From an uncultured Clostridia bacterium (GTDB lineage Bacteria; Bacillota; Clostridia; UBA1381): DNA of 64,000 nt. Under the pieces are notes generated by a model. That model did no database searches. It had not been told where the DNA came from and worked only from the letters and a program-made list of their open reading frames with translations. The position numbers and the translations under genes are program-made. The stretch is from assembly GCA_934486735.1 (NCBI GenBank), contig CAKSQL010000003.1, forward strand, positions 62,001 through 126,000, in the 5' to 3' direction. Shown one piece after another: positions 43,213 through 52,242 of the stretch. Within the stretch, counting starts at the first letter, position 1, and the number at the start of each line of letters is the position of its first letter.

Positions 43213-46200
43213 TTATTTGAAGTACTCTACTCCTGCTTCAAATATAAGCTGATTCTTGTTTCCGGGAACGTTCTTTGCAATCATGTCTCCGATTCGCTCC
43301 GAGTGTCCCATCTTGCCGAGAATACGTCCGTCCGGGCTGGTGATACCCTCGATTGCCGAGAGCGAGCCGTTCGGATTGTAGTCGATGTCGTATGTGGCAC
43401 GACCGTCGGGGGTCACATACTGAGTTGCAATCTGCCCGTTTTCGGCAAGAGCCTTAATCTGCTCGGGCGATGCGATAAAGCGTCCCTCGCCGTGCGAGAG
43501 TGCAACGGTGTGCAGGTCGCCGCAGTTCACCTTGGAAAGCCAAGGCGATTTGTTCGACGCGATTCTGGTGATTGCCATGCGCGAGATATGTCTGCCGATT
43601 GTGTTGAAGGTTAGGGTCGGCATGTCTTTCTCCGGCACTCTGATTTCGCCGTAGGGAACAAGTCCCAGCTTTATCAGCGCCTGAAAGCCGTTGCATATTC
43701 CGAGCATAAGTCCGTCGCGGTTTTTAAGCAGATTCATAACAGCGTCCTTTACAAGCGGATTTCTGAATGCTGTCGCAATGAATTTGCCCGAGCCGTCCGG
43801 CTCGTCTCCGCCCGAGAAACCGCCGGGCAGCATAACGATTTGGGATGCGTCTATTCTCTTTTTCATATCCTGCATCGAGGCCGTCACGTCCTCGGGAGAA
43901 AGATTCTTTATAACGAATACATCGGCGCACCCGCCTGCGCGTTCAAATGCTCGCGCAGTGTCATATTCGCAGTTTGTGCCCGGGAATACCGGAATGAATA
44001 TGCGCGGCTTTGCAAATTTTTCACCTGCAACTGTCGGCGCGCTGCTTGTGTAGCTGTAGGTCTCAGGTTCGCTTGTGAATTTGCCTGCTTTTGTGGGGAA
44101 CACCTTTTCGAGCGGTGCGCACCATGCCAATACCGCCTCGGACAGGGGCAGTGTCATATCGCCTGCAACAATAGCGTCTCCGCCGGTTGCTCCGAGTGTG
44201 ACCGCTCCGTCAACATCATCCTCGACTTCAAGCACAATCGAGCCTAAAGGCGCGTTAAACAACATATCGCTTGTTATGGATTTTTCAAATGTGAAACCTA
44301 TCATGTTACCGAAACACATCTGAGAAACGGTCTCGGCAAGCCCGAAACCTTTAACCGCGCTTGAAGAGAGCACCTTGCCGCTCATGATAAGCGCGTGTAC
44401 TTTTTCGTATATTTCCTTTAAGTTGTCAAAATCGGGCAGGTCGTTTTCGTCATGCTTTAACCCGAACATGACAAGCTTTGTTCCGCTTTTCTTGATTTCC
44501 CGGGAAATAACCTTGTCCGCATCAACAGGAACGGCTGTAAAGGAAACAAGGGTGGGGGGGACGTCCAGCTCGTTGAAGCTGCCGCTCATCGAATCTTTTC
44601 CTCCGATTGCCGCGATTCCGAGTTCAAGCTGAGTGCGGTAAGCGCCCAAAAGCGCGGCAAACGGCTTGCCCCAACGTTTTTTGTCGTTTCCGAGACGCTC
44701 GAAATATTCCTGGAATGTTAGATATATCTTTTTGTAGTCCGCGCCGAGTGCAACAGCCTTTGAAACCGATTCGACAATTGCGTATGTCGCTCCATGATAC
44801 GGACTCCACTTTGAAATTTTCGGATTGTAGCCGTAGGTCATAACTGTGGCTGTGTTCGTGCTGCCCGAGAGAACGGGGACTTTTGCTGCCATTCCGTCGG
44901 CAGGGGTAAGCTGATAAAGACCGCCGAACGGCATCAGAACAGAGCCTGCACCAATGGTCGAGTCAAACATTTCAGAAAGTCCTTTCTGCGAGCAGACGTT
45001 GAGGTCGGAGAGGGTGTCAAGCCATTTTTTGCGCACGTCCGAAACAGCGTCCGCCTTGAACGGGCAGTTGTCCTCATCAGGCAGTACAACCTCGATATCG
45101 GTGTGCTTGTCCGCGCCGTTGGTATTCAGAAAATCGCGCGAAATGTCGCAGACCGTTTGCCCTCTCCAGTGCATAACGAGGCGGTTTTTGTCCGTAACCT
45201 CGGCAACGATTGTTGCCTCGAGATTTTCCTCGTGTGCGGCATTTATGAAAAACTCCGCATCGCACTTGTCAACAACGACCGCCATACGCTCCTGCGATTC
45301 GCTGATTGCAAGTTCCGTTCCGTCAAGGCCCTCATATTTTTTCGGCACCATGTCAAGGTTGATAACAAGACCGTCGGCAAGTTCGCCGATAGCGACCGAA
45401 ACTCCGCCTGCGCCGAAGTCGTTACAGCGCTTGATTTTTGTTGTGACCTCTTCGTTTCTGAAAAGTCTTTGGATTTTTCTCTCAACCGGGGGATTACCCT
45501 TTTGAACCTCGCTGCCGCAGGTGGCAAGTGATTCCATGGTGTGCGCCTTGGACGAGCCTGTCGCGCCGCCGCAGCCGTCTCTGCCCGTTCTGCCGCCGAG
45601 AAGAATTATAATATCTCCTGCCGACGGAACTTCGCGGACAACATTCTTTTTTGGAGCAGCGCCGATAACCGCGCCGATTTCCATTCTTTTTGCGATGTAA
45701 CCCTCGTCGTAAATTTCCGAAACCTGACCGGTTGCAAGACCTATCTGATTTCCGTATGAACTGTAGCCTGCCGCAGCGCCCTTTGTGATTTTGCGTTGCA
45801 TAAGCTTGCCGGCGTGGGTCCGGGCAAGAGTTGCTCTCGGGTCGCCGCTGCCGGTAACACGCATTGCCTGGTACACGTATGAACGTCCGGACAGGGGATC
45901 GCGGATAGCTCCGCCGAGACAAGTTGCCGCTCCGCCGAACGGCTCGATTTCGGTCGGGTGGTTGTGGGTTTCGTTTTTGAACATTATGAGCCATGGCTCT
46001 TTTTTGCCGTCCACGTCCACGTCCGCAACTATGCTGCATGCGTTGATTTCTTCAGACTCGTCAATTTCTTTAAGCTTGCCCGCTTTTTTAAGCTGTTTTA
46101 CAATAATCGTGGCAAGATTCATCAGACATTCGGCGCGGTTCGGAGCATAAAGTTCAGACTTTGCTCTTTTGTATTCCGCATAAGCCGCCGAAAGTACATC

Positions 46201-46932
46201 CGAATATTTTCCGTCCGGAATATGAACCGAGTCAATGTGCGTGGAAAAGGTGGTGTGGCGGCAATGGTCGGACCAATATGTATCGATCATGCGCAGTTCC
46301 GTAATTGTGGGATTGCGCTTTTCTTCCTCTTTGAAATATCTTCGGCAGAAAAGCAGATCGTCAATATCCATTGCAAAGCCCATTTTTGTCAAAAATTCTT
46401 CAAGCTCGGATTTTGACATGCCGATAAAGCCGTCGGCTTCGGCAACATCGGGGGGAAGCTCGGCTTTCATTTTGAGACTTTCACACTTTGCCATCGATGC
46501 CTCGCGTGCCTCGACCGGATTTATTATGTACTTTTTAACTCTTTCAAGGTCCGAATCGTTTATTCCGTCCAGAATATAAACCTTTGCGCTGCGTACGGTC
46601 GGACGCTTTTTCTGCGTGAGAATCGAAATACATTCCTCTGCCGACGCGGCGCGCTGGTCGAATTGACCGGGCAGATATTCAACGGCGAATACCTTTGACG
46701 AGGGGTCGATTTCGATATCCTCGTCATATGCGTTGTCAACCGGCGGCTCGTAAAAAACCGATGCCTTTGCCGCTTCGTATTCGGCGTCGGTTATGCCGTC
46801 GGTATCGTACCTGTTCACGATGCGCACCGATTTCAAGCCGTCAAGCGACAGATTTTCCTTCAAATCGGTCAAAACTCCCAATGCCTCGACATTGAAGCCT
46901 TCCTTTTTTTCAACATAAATTCTTCTGACCAT
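43213..46932 (-). CDS. purL: phosphoribosylformylglycinamidine synthase, fused
   Basis: This enzyme of purine synthesis converts FGAR to FGAM with ATP and glutamine. The 1239-residue chain joins a PurS-like N-terminus, the PurL core (IDTYWSDHCRHTTF near residue 220, the ATP site FKNETHNHPTEIEPFGG) and a C-terminal PurQ-type glutaminase (FPGTNCEYD, LPGGFSGGDE and catalytic Cys in GICNGFQ). This fusion is the clostridial and enterobacterial layout. It is a lone gene with its own promoter and no purine riboswitch. Confidence 0.96.
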   Translation of the reverse strand: MVRRIYVEKKEGFNVEALGVLTDLKENLSLDGLKSVRIVNRYDTDGITDAEYEAAKASVFYEPPVDNAYDEDIEIDPSSKVFAVEYLPGQFDQRAASAEECISILTQKKRPTVRSAKVYILDGINDSDLERVKKYIINPVEAREASMAKCESLKMKAELPPDVAEADGFIGMSKSELEEFLTKMGFAMDIDDLLFCRRYFKEEEKRNPTITELRMIDTYWSDHCRHTTFSTHIDSVHIPDGKYSDVLSAAYAEYKRAKSELYAPNRAECLMNLATIIVKQLKKAGKLKEIDESEEINACSIVADVDVDGKKEPWLIMFKNETHNHPTEIEPFGGAATCLGGAIRDPLSGRSYVYQAMRVTGSGDPRATLARTHAGKLMQRKITKGAAAGYSSYGNQIGLATGQVSEIYDEGYIAKRMEIGAVIGAAPKKNVVREVPSAGDIIILLGGRTGRDGCGGATGSSKAHTMESLATCGSEVQKGNPPVERKIQRLFRNEEVTTKIKRCNDFGAGGVSVAIGELADGLVINLDMVPKKYEGLDGTELAISESQERMAVVVDKCDAEFFINAAHEENLEATIVAEVTDKNRLVMHWRGQTVCDISRDFLNTNGADKHTDIEVVLPDEDNCPFKADAVSDVRKKWLDTLSDLNVCSQKGLSEMFDSTIGAGSVLMPFGGLYQLTPADGMAAKVPVLSGSTNTATVMTYGYNPKISKWSPYHGATYAIVESVSKAVALGADYKKIYLTFQEYFERLGNDKKRWGKPFAALLGAYRTQLELGIAAIGGKDSMSGSFNELDVPPTLVSFTAVPVDADKVISREIKKSGTKLVMFGLKHDENDLPDFDNLKEIYEKVHALIMSGKVLSSSAVKGFGLAETVSQMCFGNMIGFTFEKSITSDMLFNAPLGSIVLEVEDDVDGAVTLGATGGDAIVAGDMTLPLSEAVLAWCAPLEKVFPTKAGKFTSEPETYSYTSSAPTVAGEKFAKPRIFIPVFPGTNCEYDTARAFERAGGCADVFVIKNLSPEDVTASMQDMKKRIDASQIVMLPGGFSGGDEPDGSGKFIATAFRNPLVKDAVMNLLKNRDGLMLGICNGFQALIKLGLVPYGEIRVPEKDMPTLTFNTIGRHISRMAITRIASNKSPWLSKVNCGDLHTVALSHGEGRFIASPEQIKALAENGQIATQYVTPDGRATYDIDYNPNGSLSAIEGITSPDGRILGKMGHSERIGDMIAKNVPGNKNQLIFEAGVEYFK

Positions 46933-46979
46933 TACACTTTAGTTCCTTTCCGAAATTTTGTTGGATACCCTCAATATAT

Positions 46980-47008
46980 ATTGTACCTTTTTTTCGATTA
47001 AATGTAAA
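46980..47008 (-). promoter_or_regulatory. sigma-A promoter of purL
   Basis: On the - strand TTTACA (47008-47003) and TACAAT (46985-46980) are 17 bases apart. The leader of about 45 bases is too short for a purine riboswitch. Confidence 0.7.
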
Positions 47009-47100
47009 GGGGTGAAACCACTAAATTTTATCATAATGGGAGTGAAATATTCGTAATTTTGCGTATCTTTGAAAAAAAAAATTTTTTTTTGAAAAAACAG

Positions 47101-47129
47101 TTGACAGCGGCAGAAAAATGTGGTATACT
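47101..47129 (+). promoter_or_regulatory. sigma-A promoter of infC-rpmI-rplT
   Basis: TTGACA (47101-47106) and TATACT (47124-47129) are 17 bases apart, with an extended TGG before the -10 box. The transcript has a leader of about 180 bases. Confidence 0.9.
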
Positions 47130-47135
47130 ATTATG

Positions 47136-47316
47136 CGTAAAACAAGCAGAGCTGATATGTTCTCACCGTACGGAGTTTAATGCTTTACGGTAAATATTCA
47201 CAATTTCGGTTGTGTATGTTTAATTTCGGATGTTGTTTTGCATTCGGATTTTTTTATTTTCGGGAACACGGCATTGCAGTGCAAAATAAGGTAATGTTTC
47301 TAAGGAGGGAATCACC
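47136..47316 (+). promoter_or_regulatory. infC leader, probable r-protein (L20-type) attenuator
   Basis: The untranslated leader contains several short stems and ends in a terminator at 47225-47255, about 60 bases before infC. In Bacillus the same operon is autoregulated by L20 through an attenuated leader. Here position and terminator support the same kind of control, but I could not match the L20 consensus base by base. Confidence 0.6.
47225..47260 (+). terminator. leader terminator (attenuator) before infC
   Basis: TTCGGATG pairs with CATTCGGA (two G-U pairs) and is followed by TTTTTTTATTTT. Its place inside a leader implies conditional termination. Confidence 0.8.
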
Positions 47317-47832
47317 ATAGCTATTAAGGAATTACAAATCAACGAGGAAATTCGCGATAAGGAAATCCGCGTCGTGTCGCAGGACGGAGAGCAGCTTGGC
47401 GTTATGAACGCGTCAAAGGCAATCGAGCTTGCATATGACAAAAATCTTGATTTGGTCAAGATTGCGCCGACGGCAACTCCGCCGGTATGCAAAATCATGG
47501 ATTACGGCAAGTACAAATTTGAGCTTGCAAAACGCGAAAAGGAAAACCGAAAAAATCAAAAAACGATGAATATTAAGGAAGTTCAGCTTTCACCGTCGAT
47601 TGACACAAACGATTTTAACACAAAATGTAAAAATGCCGTCAAGTTTTTGAAAAATGGCGACAAGGTTAAGGTTACTGTGCGGTTTCGTGGTCGTGAGGTC
47701 AGTCATTCCGAGATTGGTGAAAAATTACTTCTCCGCTTTGCCGAGCAGGCAAACGAGGCAGGCACAATGGAACGCCCGCCTAAGCTTGAAGGCAGAAACA
47801 TGACAATGTTTCTTGCACCGACTGCACAATAA
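47317..47832 (+). CDS. infC: translation initiation factor IF-3
   Basis: IF-3 binds the 30S subunit and checks start codons. The frame has no ATG, GTG or TTG at the right place; the binding site TAAGGAGGGA is followed seven bases later by AUA 47317, giving AIKELQINEEIRDKEIRVVSQDG, the full IF-3 N-terminus. A GTG at 47374 would cut off 19 conserved residues. Non-AUG starts on infC are well known and let IF-3 repress its own translation. The C-domain has VRFRGREVSHSEIG. Length is 171 residues. Confidence 0.94.
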   Translation: MAIKELQINEEIRDKEIRVVSQDGEQLGVMNASKAIELAYDKNLDLVKIAPTATPPVCKIMDYGKYKFELAKREKENRKNQKTMNIKEVQLSPSIDTNDFNTKCKNAVKFLKNGDKVKVTVRFRGREVSHSEIGEKLLLRFAEQANEAGTMERPPKLEGRNMTMFLAPTAQ

Positions 47833-47865
47833 TTTATTTTTAATTTTCGGAAGGAGTGGATTGCT

Positions 47866-48063
47866 ATGCCTAAAATAAAGACACACAGAGGCGCTGCCAA
47901 AAGATTCAATCTTACAAAAAAAGGTAAGGTTAAGATGAACAAGTCGTTCAGACGTCACATTCTGAACAAGAAAACCACAAAGAGAAAACGTCATTTGAGA
48001 AAACAGGCTTATTGTTCAGCAGCGAATGCAGCTGTAATCAAAAAGCTGATTCCTTACAAATAA
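47866..48063 (+). CDS. rpmI: ribosomal protein bL35
   Basis: This 65-residue, very basic protein of the large ribosomal subunit has the family pattern KTHRGAAKRFNLTKKGKVK and RHILNKKTTKRKRHLRK. AAGGAGTGG precedes the ATG. It is second in the infC-rpmI-rplT operon. Confidence 0.97.
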   Translation: MPKIKTHRGAAKRFNLTKKGKVKMNKSFRRHILNKKTTKRKRHLRKQAYCSAANAAVIKKLIPYK

Positions 48064-48087
48064 GATTGAAAGAGAGGTTTAATTAAC

Positions 48088-48441
48088 ATGGCAAGAGTAA
48101 AAGGCGCTTTAAATACAAGAAAAAAGCATAAAAAAGTTTTGAAGCTTGCTAAGGGCTTCAGAGGCGGAGAAAGCAGACTCTACAGAACTGCAAACCAGGC
48201 TGTTATGCGTTCGATGCAGAATGCATATATCGGAAGAAAACGCAGAAAACGCGATTTCAGACAGCTGTGGATTGCAAGAATCAGCGCTGCCGCAAAGATG
48301 AACGGCATGAACTATTCAACATTTATGAACGGACTGAAAAAATCCGGCATAGAAATGAACAGAAAAATGCTTTCAGAGATTGCAATCGCAGATCCGGCAG
48401 CTTTTACAAAGCTGGTTGAGACAGCTAAGGCTGCTCTTTAA
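48088..48441 (+). CDS. rplT: ribosomal protein bL20
   Basis: This 117-residue large-subunit protein binds 23S rRNA early in assembly and is the usual repressor of this operon. It reads ARVKGALNTRKKHKKVLKLAKGFRG at the start and RRKRDFRQLWIARI in the middle. AGAGAGG precedes the ATG. A 10-bp stem (48454-48476) follows and would be its terminator, but its T-run has been replaced by an IS end. Confidence 0.97.
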   Translation: MARVKGALNTRKKHKKVLKLAKGFRGGESRLYRTANQAVMRSMQNAYIGRKRRKRDFRQLWIARISAAAKMNGMNYSTFMNGLKKSGIEMNRKMLSEIAIADPAAFTKLVETAKAAL

Positions 48442-48453
48442 TTCGTAAAAATT

Positions 48454-48476
48454 ATGGGATGTGTTACACATCCCAT
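48454..48476. terminator. stem-loop after rplT, interrupted by IS end
   Basis: ATGGGATGTG pairs perfectly with CACATCCCAT around TTA. No T-run follows; instead the sequence CAGACTGTAGAC of the IS1182-like relic begins directly at the base of the stem. Confidence 0.6.
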
Positions 48477-49092
48477 CAGACTGTAGACAAAATCGGTTGC
48501 AACATTGGATTTGCAACCGATTTTTGTATTACTTGAGCCAATATTTGAATAAAGTCGGGGGTAAATGACCTCAAAAGTCCCTTTATCCGTTTCCATTTCG
48601 CAAGCTTTTTTAAATTCATACATGCAAAGCGGAGGGTTGCCTCAGCTTTTACTTTCGCCAATCCTCTGTATTGAGTATACCTCATCGCATGCTTTTCTTT
48701 CGCATCTGCAAACACTCGCTCTATTGTTTCTTTCCTTAATTTGTATATATCACTGTATTTTGGTGTATGCCTGTAATCCTCAACAAGTTCATTATATTTT
48801 TCCCATATATGATGCATAACAACTTTCTGATTTGTTTTGCTTTCAGTGCATTTTTCCTTAAAAAGACATTCTGAATATTTTTCCGGATCACTTTTATATT
48901 TCCGATAACCCTCACGATTTATTGTACTGTACCTTAATATTTCATTTGTGGGACATATCATACAGTCGTAATACTCGTCATATATAGTCATGTTTTTTGA
49001 AAAAGCCTTTCCTTGTCATCGGTCTTTTATATGGAATTGACGGTATTCTTCCATCATCTATTATTTGCTTTGCTAATAAAGTTTTGCCGCCC
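48476..49092 (-). pseudogene. IS1182-family transposase remnant
   Basis: The C-terminal part of a DDE transposase of the IS1182 type (DDE_Tnp_1_6 pattern: YDCMICPTNEILRYSTINREGYRKYKSDP, CLFKEKC, ERVFADAKEKHAMRYTQYRGL). The frame is open from 48991, but homologous text continues upstream in another frame (KQIIDDGRIPSIPYKRPMT, about 49020-49075), so a small indel near 48990 breaks it. The N-terminal half is missing. The stop codon lies in the element end CAGACTGTAGACAAAATCGG. Not functional. Confidence 0.85.
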
Positions 49093-49220
49093 CTTGTCAC
49101 AGCGAACCTCTGTAACAAGATAAATTGCTTACGGAGTGCTATGGAAAACTATTTTTGATGCTGATTTAACATACATTTGACAAACGCAGAAAAAAATTTG
49201 CAATAATTTTAAAAAAACTC

Positions 49221-49249
49221 TTGACAAAAGCTAAAAAAAATGATAAAAT
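49221..49249 (+). promoter_or_regulatory. sigma-A promoter of tRNA-Arg
   Basis: TTGACA (49221-49226) and TAAAAT (49244-49249) are 17 bases apart with an extended TGA before the -10 box, 28 bases before the tRNA. Confidence 0.88.
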
Positions 49250-49277
49250 AATATGCGTAGTCAAAAAATGAATGTAT

Positions 49278-49354
49278 GCGCCAGTAGCTCAGTTGGATAG
49301 AGTGTTTGGCTACGAACCAAAAGGTCGGGGGTTCGAATCCCTTCTGGCGTACCA
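49278..49354 (+). tRNA. tRNA-Arg (anticodon ACG)
   Basis: A full cloverleaf is present: acceptor GCGCCAG/CTGGCGT, D-arm GCTC...GAGT, anticodon stem TTTGG/CCAAA with loop CTACGAA (anticodon ACG, read as ICG), T-arm GGGGG TTCGAAT CCCTT, and an encoded CCA end. Its 3' part, from the anticodon loop on, is the left attachment repeat of the integrative element; insertion has kept the tRNA whole. Confidence 0.96.
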
Positions 49355-49355
49355 A
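49310..49355. repeat. attL (46-bp direct repeat in the tRNA)
   Basis: The 46 bases from the anticodon loop to one base after CCA are identical to 58249-58294. Confidence 0.95.
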
Positions 49356-49358
49356 CGA

Positions 49359-49402
49359 AAAACCGCTTAACAAAGCCATTTGTGCAATGTTAGGCGGTTT
49401 TT
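49359..49402 (+). terminator. terminator after tRNA-Arg, element-supplied
   Basis: AAACCGCTTAACA pairs with TGTTAGGCGGTTTTT with T-run. It lies inside the element, replacing the original tRNA terminator now at 58303. Confidence 0.85.
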
Positions 49403-49425
49403 GTTATGTTCGAAAACGGGCGAAA

Positions 49426-49445
49426 AATTCAACTATAATTCAACT
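49426..49445. repeat. arm-type integrase-site candidate, left
   Basis: A 20-bp sequence made of two AATTCAAC units matches 58112-58131 at 19 of 20 positions in the same orientation. Its position near each end of the element fits arm-type integrase sites. Confidence 0.5.
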
Positions 49446-49457
49446 CGATATAAAAAG

Positions 49458-50648
49458 TCATGCCTTTTTTAAAAATATATCGGATAATATATCGGCGTTT
49501 CTTTGGTCTGCTTCTTCCATAATGTGAGCGTATATATTAGCCGTTGTGGATACCTGTGCATGTCCGAGCCTTTTAGATATTGATACACTGTCCACACCGT
49601 TAAAATATAGCATACTCGCCATTGTGTGTCGAAATGCGTGTGCGTTTATATGGGGCAGATTGTACCGCTCTGAAAATTTATTCAAATAGTCGGTCACGCT
49701 GTCGGGGTGCATGGGATTCCCGTTGTCCTGCGTGAAAAGAAAGTTTTTGTCCTCATAATATGCGCCCAGTCTGAGCCGCTCCGACATCTGCCACTGTTTA
49801 TATTTTTTTAATAGCTGCATTGTCTCCGGGGGAAGTGCTACATATCTTTTTGATGTGGCGGTCTTTGGCGTGCTTTCATATACGCCGATATCGGGCGAGT
49901 AAAGTATTGTATTGCAGATATAAATCCGATTGCTTTCAAAGTCAACTTTATCCCATTTCAGACCGAGTATTTCGCCGCGCCTTGCTCCGGTGATTAAAAA
50001 CATGTGGGTCAGTGTCTGCCACTTTATAGGCTCATTTTTCAGAGCGGCGGCGATGGCGTGCACCTGCTCCGGCTGAAAATAGTTTACCTCTTTTTTCGTC
50101 ACCTTTGGCAGGTTTGCACGGCTTGCAGGGTTAAAAGGTATAAGGCACTCCTTGACAGCCTGCTCCAATACGGTCGAGATTAGCCGATGATGTTCCAGTA
50201 CCGTTTTTGGGCTTAATTTGCCGCCTGTGACCTTGTTTTTCTCTTTCTTTGACAGATATGTGTACAGGTCATTTAAATGGTCTACGCGTAAATCCTTTAG
50301 TTTTATATGCCCGATGTGGGGGTATATTCTTGATATTAAAGATTTATATAACGTAACGGTGGAATGTTTTGCGCCGCGCTGTTCTTTTAAATCAATGACA
50401 TAATCACAATATACTTGAAAAGTTTGCTTTGTGTCGCTCTTTATACCCTCTCGGCACTCCTTTTCGAACACTGCCGCAAAGGCTTCGGCTTTCTTCCGGG
50501 CGGTTTCCTCTTTCCATGTCGGCAGAACATCAAAAGTAGTTGTATACGGTTTTAATTGGTGTCCGTCTGCACCCCTGCCGCGATGTACGCGTATAGAGTA
50601 CGAAATTAGCTTGCCGTCCTTGTTTCTGCGTTCTTGTATGCTTGCCAT
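49458..50648 (-). CDS. tyrosine recombinase / integrase
   Basis: This 396-residue site-specific recombinase integrates and excises the element. The N-terminal AP2-like arm-binding region is rich in basic residues. A SAM-like core-binding domain follows (FQVYCDYVIDLKEQRGAKHSTVTLYKSLISR). The catalytic domain has Arg in TGARRGEILGL, HAFRHT, LGHAQVSTT and the nucleophile Tyr in NIYAHIME. It is oriented toward attL, as usual for tRNA-targeting integrases. It starts two bases after the repressor gene and shares its promoter. Confidence 0.96.
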   Translation of the reverse strand: MASIQERRNKDGKLISYSIRVHRGRGADGHQLKPYTTTFDVLPTWKEETARKKAEAFAAVFEKECREGIKSDTKQTFQVYCDYVIDLKEQRGAKHSTVTLYKSLISRIYPHIGHIKLKDLRVDHLNDLYTYLSKKEKNKVTGGKLSPKTVLEHHRLISTVLEQAVKECLIPFNPASRANLPKVTKKEVNYFQPEQVHAIAAALKNEPIKWQTLTHMFLITGARRGEILGLKWDKVDFESNRIYICNTILYSPDIGVYESTPKTATSKRYVALPPETMQLLKKYKQWQMSERLRLGAYYEDKNFLFTQDNGNPMHPDSVTDYLNKFSERYNLPHINAHAFRHTMASMLYFNGVDSVSISKRLGHAQVSTTANIYAHIMEEADQRNADILSDIFLKKA

Positions 50649-50650
50649 TG

Positions 50651-51175
50651 TCAGTCCTCCTTTGACTTAATTTTGCGCGGCTTGATTGAAATTTCTCTGA
50701 CCTTTGTCAACTCTTTTTCAAGCCACAGATTCATGACATCCTTGTCTATAAAATCGTGTTCGTACGGTTCTTTGATTTTCTGCCAGCTTTCGAAAAAATG
50801 CTGCATTTCCTCAGAAGCTTGCAATCTTAACTGAATTATATTTCTCATATTTTTCAGTTTATCTTCCGGTATCTCTATATCTATTTTATAATATTTATCA
50901 ATTTCTGTAAAATCTTGTATAATATCGTTAACTGAACGCTCTTTTTCTTCCGCTCCGGTATTGATGACCTCATGCCCGCATAACCAATCTATAGAAACGT
51001 TAAATGCATCGGCAATTTTGATGATATTTTCAACCGAAGGCATTTTTACACCCTTTTCATATCCCGAAATAGTTGCGGTAGTCACTTTGGCTGATTTTGC
51101 GAGTTCTGCCTGTGTCATTTTATATTCGAATCGCTTTTCTTTAATTCTTTTAGCTAAAATTTCACTCGAATCCAT
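50651..51175 (-). CDS. CI-like Xre-family repressor
   Basis: This 174-residue protein has an N-terminal helix-turn-helix (LAKRIKEKRFEYKMTQAELAKSAKVTTATISGYEKGVKMPS). The long C-terminal part has no recognisable peptidase catalytic dyad, so RecA-triggered self-cleavage is not predicted. ATG 51175 follows AAAGGGG at eight bases. It is co-transcribed with the integrase and divergent from the small HTH gene at 51461, as in lysogeny control regions. Confidence 0.9.
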   Translation of the reverse strand: MDSSEILAKRIKEKRFEYKMTQAELAKSAKVTTATISGYEKGVKMPSVENIIKIADAFNVSIDWLCGHEVINTGAEEKERSVNDIIQDFTEIDKYYKIDIEIPEDKLKNMRNIIQLRLQASEEMQHFFESWQKIKEPYEHDFIDKDVMNLWLEKELTKVREISIKPRKIKSKED

Positions 51176-51196
51176 ATATTTCACCCCTTTGTATAA

Positions 51197-51225
51197 ATTA
51201 TATCATATTTCATTATAAAAGTCAA
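51197..51225 (-). promoter_or_regulatory. promoter of repressor-integrase
   Basis: On the - strand TTGACT (51225-51220) and TATAAT (51202-51197) are 17 bases apart. Confidence 0.88.
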
Positions 51226-51382
51226 CAAAAATAACAAAAACAATAATTATATATAAAATGGCTGATAAAATAAAATATGGTTAATGTTTGGCGTTGATTT
51301 ATAACATTTTGATATACTTTAATATATTTTGGTGTATCGTGGAATAAAAATATAAAAAATAAAAAATATTTTCATAAAACGG

Positions 51383-51411
51383 TTGAAAAATATTCGCATT
51401 TGTGGTATAAT
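51383..51411 (+). promoter_or_regulatory. promoter of the rightward element genes
   Basis: TTGAAA (51383-51388) and TATAAT (51406-51411) are 17 bases apart with extended TGG. It faces away from the repressor promoter, giving a divergent switch region of about 160 bases that is very AT-rich. Confidence 0.85.
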
Positions 51412-51460
51412 AAATATAAAGAGAATAAATATTTTAATTTATAGGAAAGAGGTCGAAAAA

Positions 51461-51640
51461 ATGGCGAATCAAGACATCAGAGCATTGGCAAAGGACAACG
51501 GCGTGAAGCTGTGGCAGATAGCCGAAACGTTGAAAATCACTGATACAATGTTTTCAAAATGGTTACGGCATGAGCTGCCGGACGAGAAAAAAAGTAAAAT
51601 CCGCTCTGCCGTAAATCAAATAGTGTCAGAGCGGCAATAA
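51461..51640 (+). CDS. small helix-turn-helix protein (Cro-like)
   Basis: This 59-residue DNA-binding protein has the pattern RALAKDNGVKLWQIAETLKITDTMFSKWLRHELPDEKKSKI, a compact helix-turn-helix. ATG 51461 follows AGGAAAGAGG. As the first gene opposite the repressor it is a Cro-like candidate. The end of the gene carries one copy of the CAGAGCGG motif. Confidence 0.8.
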   Translation: MANQDIRALAKDNGVKLWQIAETLKITDTMFSKWLRHELPDEKKSKIRSAVNQIVSERQ

Positions 51641-51766
51641 AAAAATACCGCCGAGCGGCAACTCGGACGGCACTTGAAAGACCAACACCACAAAATGAAA
51701 AGTCTTTGCAAATTGATTATAACATAAATTTATCCGTTTGTAAAGACAGAAACGGAGGAAAATTTT

Positions 51767-51955
51767 ATGCAAAAAATATTTATGACTATCAGAGAGACCG
51801 CCGCAACGGGTATATTACCCGAGTATGCGCTCAGATTAAGGCAGAAACAAAACAAGCTGCCCTGCATTATGTGCGGTACAAAATGTATGATTAATTATCC
51901 GCTTTTGGTGGAGCAGCTTCAAGAGGAGTGCAAAAGGGCGGTGACGGCACCGTGA
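51767..51955 (+). CDS. excisionase-like DNA-binding protein
   Basis: This 62-residue protein begins IFMTIRETAATGILPEYALRLRQKQNKLP and ends with INYPLLVEQLQEE, the layout of small winged-helix, Xis-like proteins of clostridial elements. It has a CxxC-like pair (CIMCGTKC) not usual in the family. The binding site CGGAGGAAA precedes the ATG. It is a good candidate for the excision directionality factor. Confidence 0.8.
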   Translation: MQKIFMTIRETAATGILPEYALRLRQKQNKLPCIMCGTKCMINYPLLVEQLQEECKRAVTAP

Positions 51956-52242
51956 AATGTGTTCTTGACTATCTTGCAATCGGTAAGGAAACGGCAATCA
52001 CAGCGCGAGAAATAGCCGCTTTAATGGACGTAGGTATTCGGGACGTAACAAAGGAAATAAACACGTTTCGGAAACGCGGGACTTTGATATGCGGAAATGC
52101 GTTCGGGTACTTCTACCCGAGTACCGCCGAGGACATCAAAGAATTTTGCCAACGTACAAATAGCAGGATAGAGGACATGCAAAGCATTGTCAGACCTGCG
52201 GAGAGGTATTTGGAAAATAGAATCATGCTCAGAGCGGAATAA
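51952..52242 (+). CDS. small winged-helix-like protein
   Basis: This 96-residue protein has a likely HTH (ITAREIAALMDVGIRDVTKEINTFRKRGTLI). GTG 51952 overlaps the Xis-like stop (GTGA); an in-frame GTG at 51928 is also possible. It resembles small HTH proteins that follow Xis genes in clostridial phages and islands. The role is unknown. It ends in CAGAGCGGAATAA, with an inverted copy 10 bases later. Confidence 0.65.
   Translation: MKCVLDYLAIGKETAITAREIAALMDVGIRDVTKEINTFRKRGTLICGNAFGYFYPSTAEDIKEFCQRTNSRIEDMQSIVRPAERYLENRIMLRAE

Noticed and set aside
46933..47000. purine riboswitch before purL
   Set aside because: The promoter leaves a leader of about 45 bases, and no conserved purine-aptamer loops are seen on the - strand.
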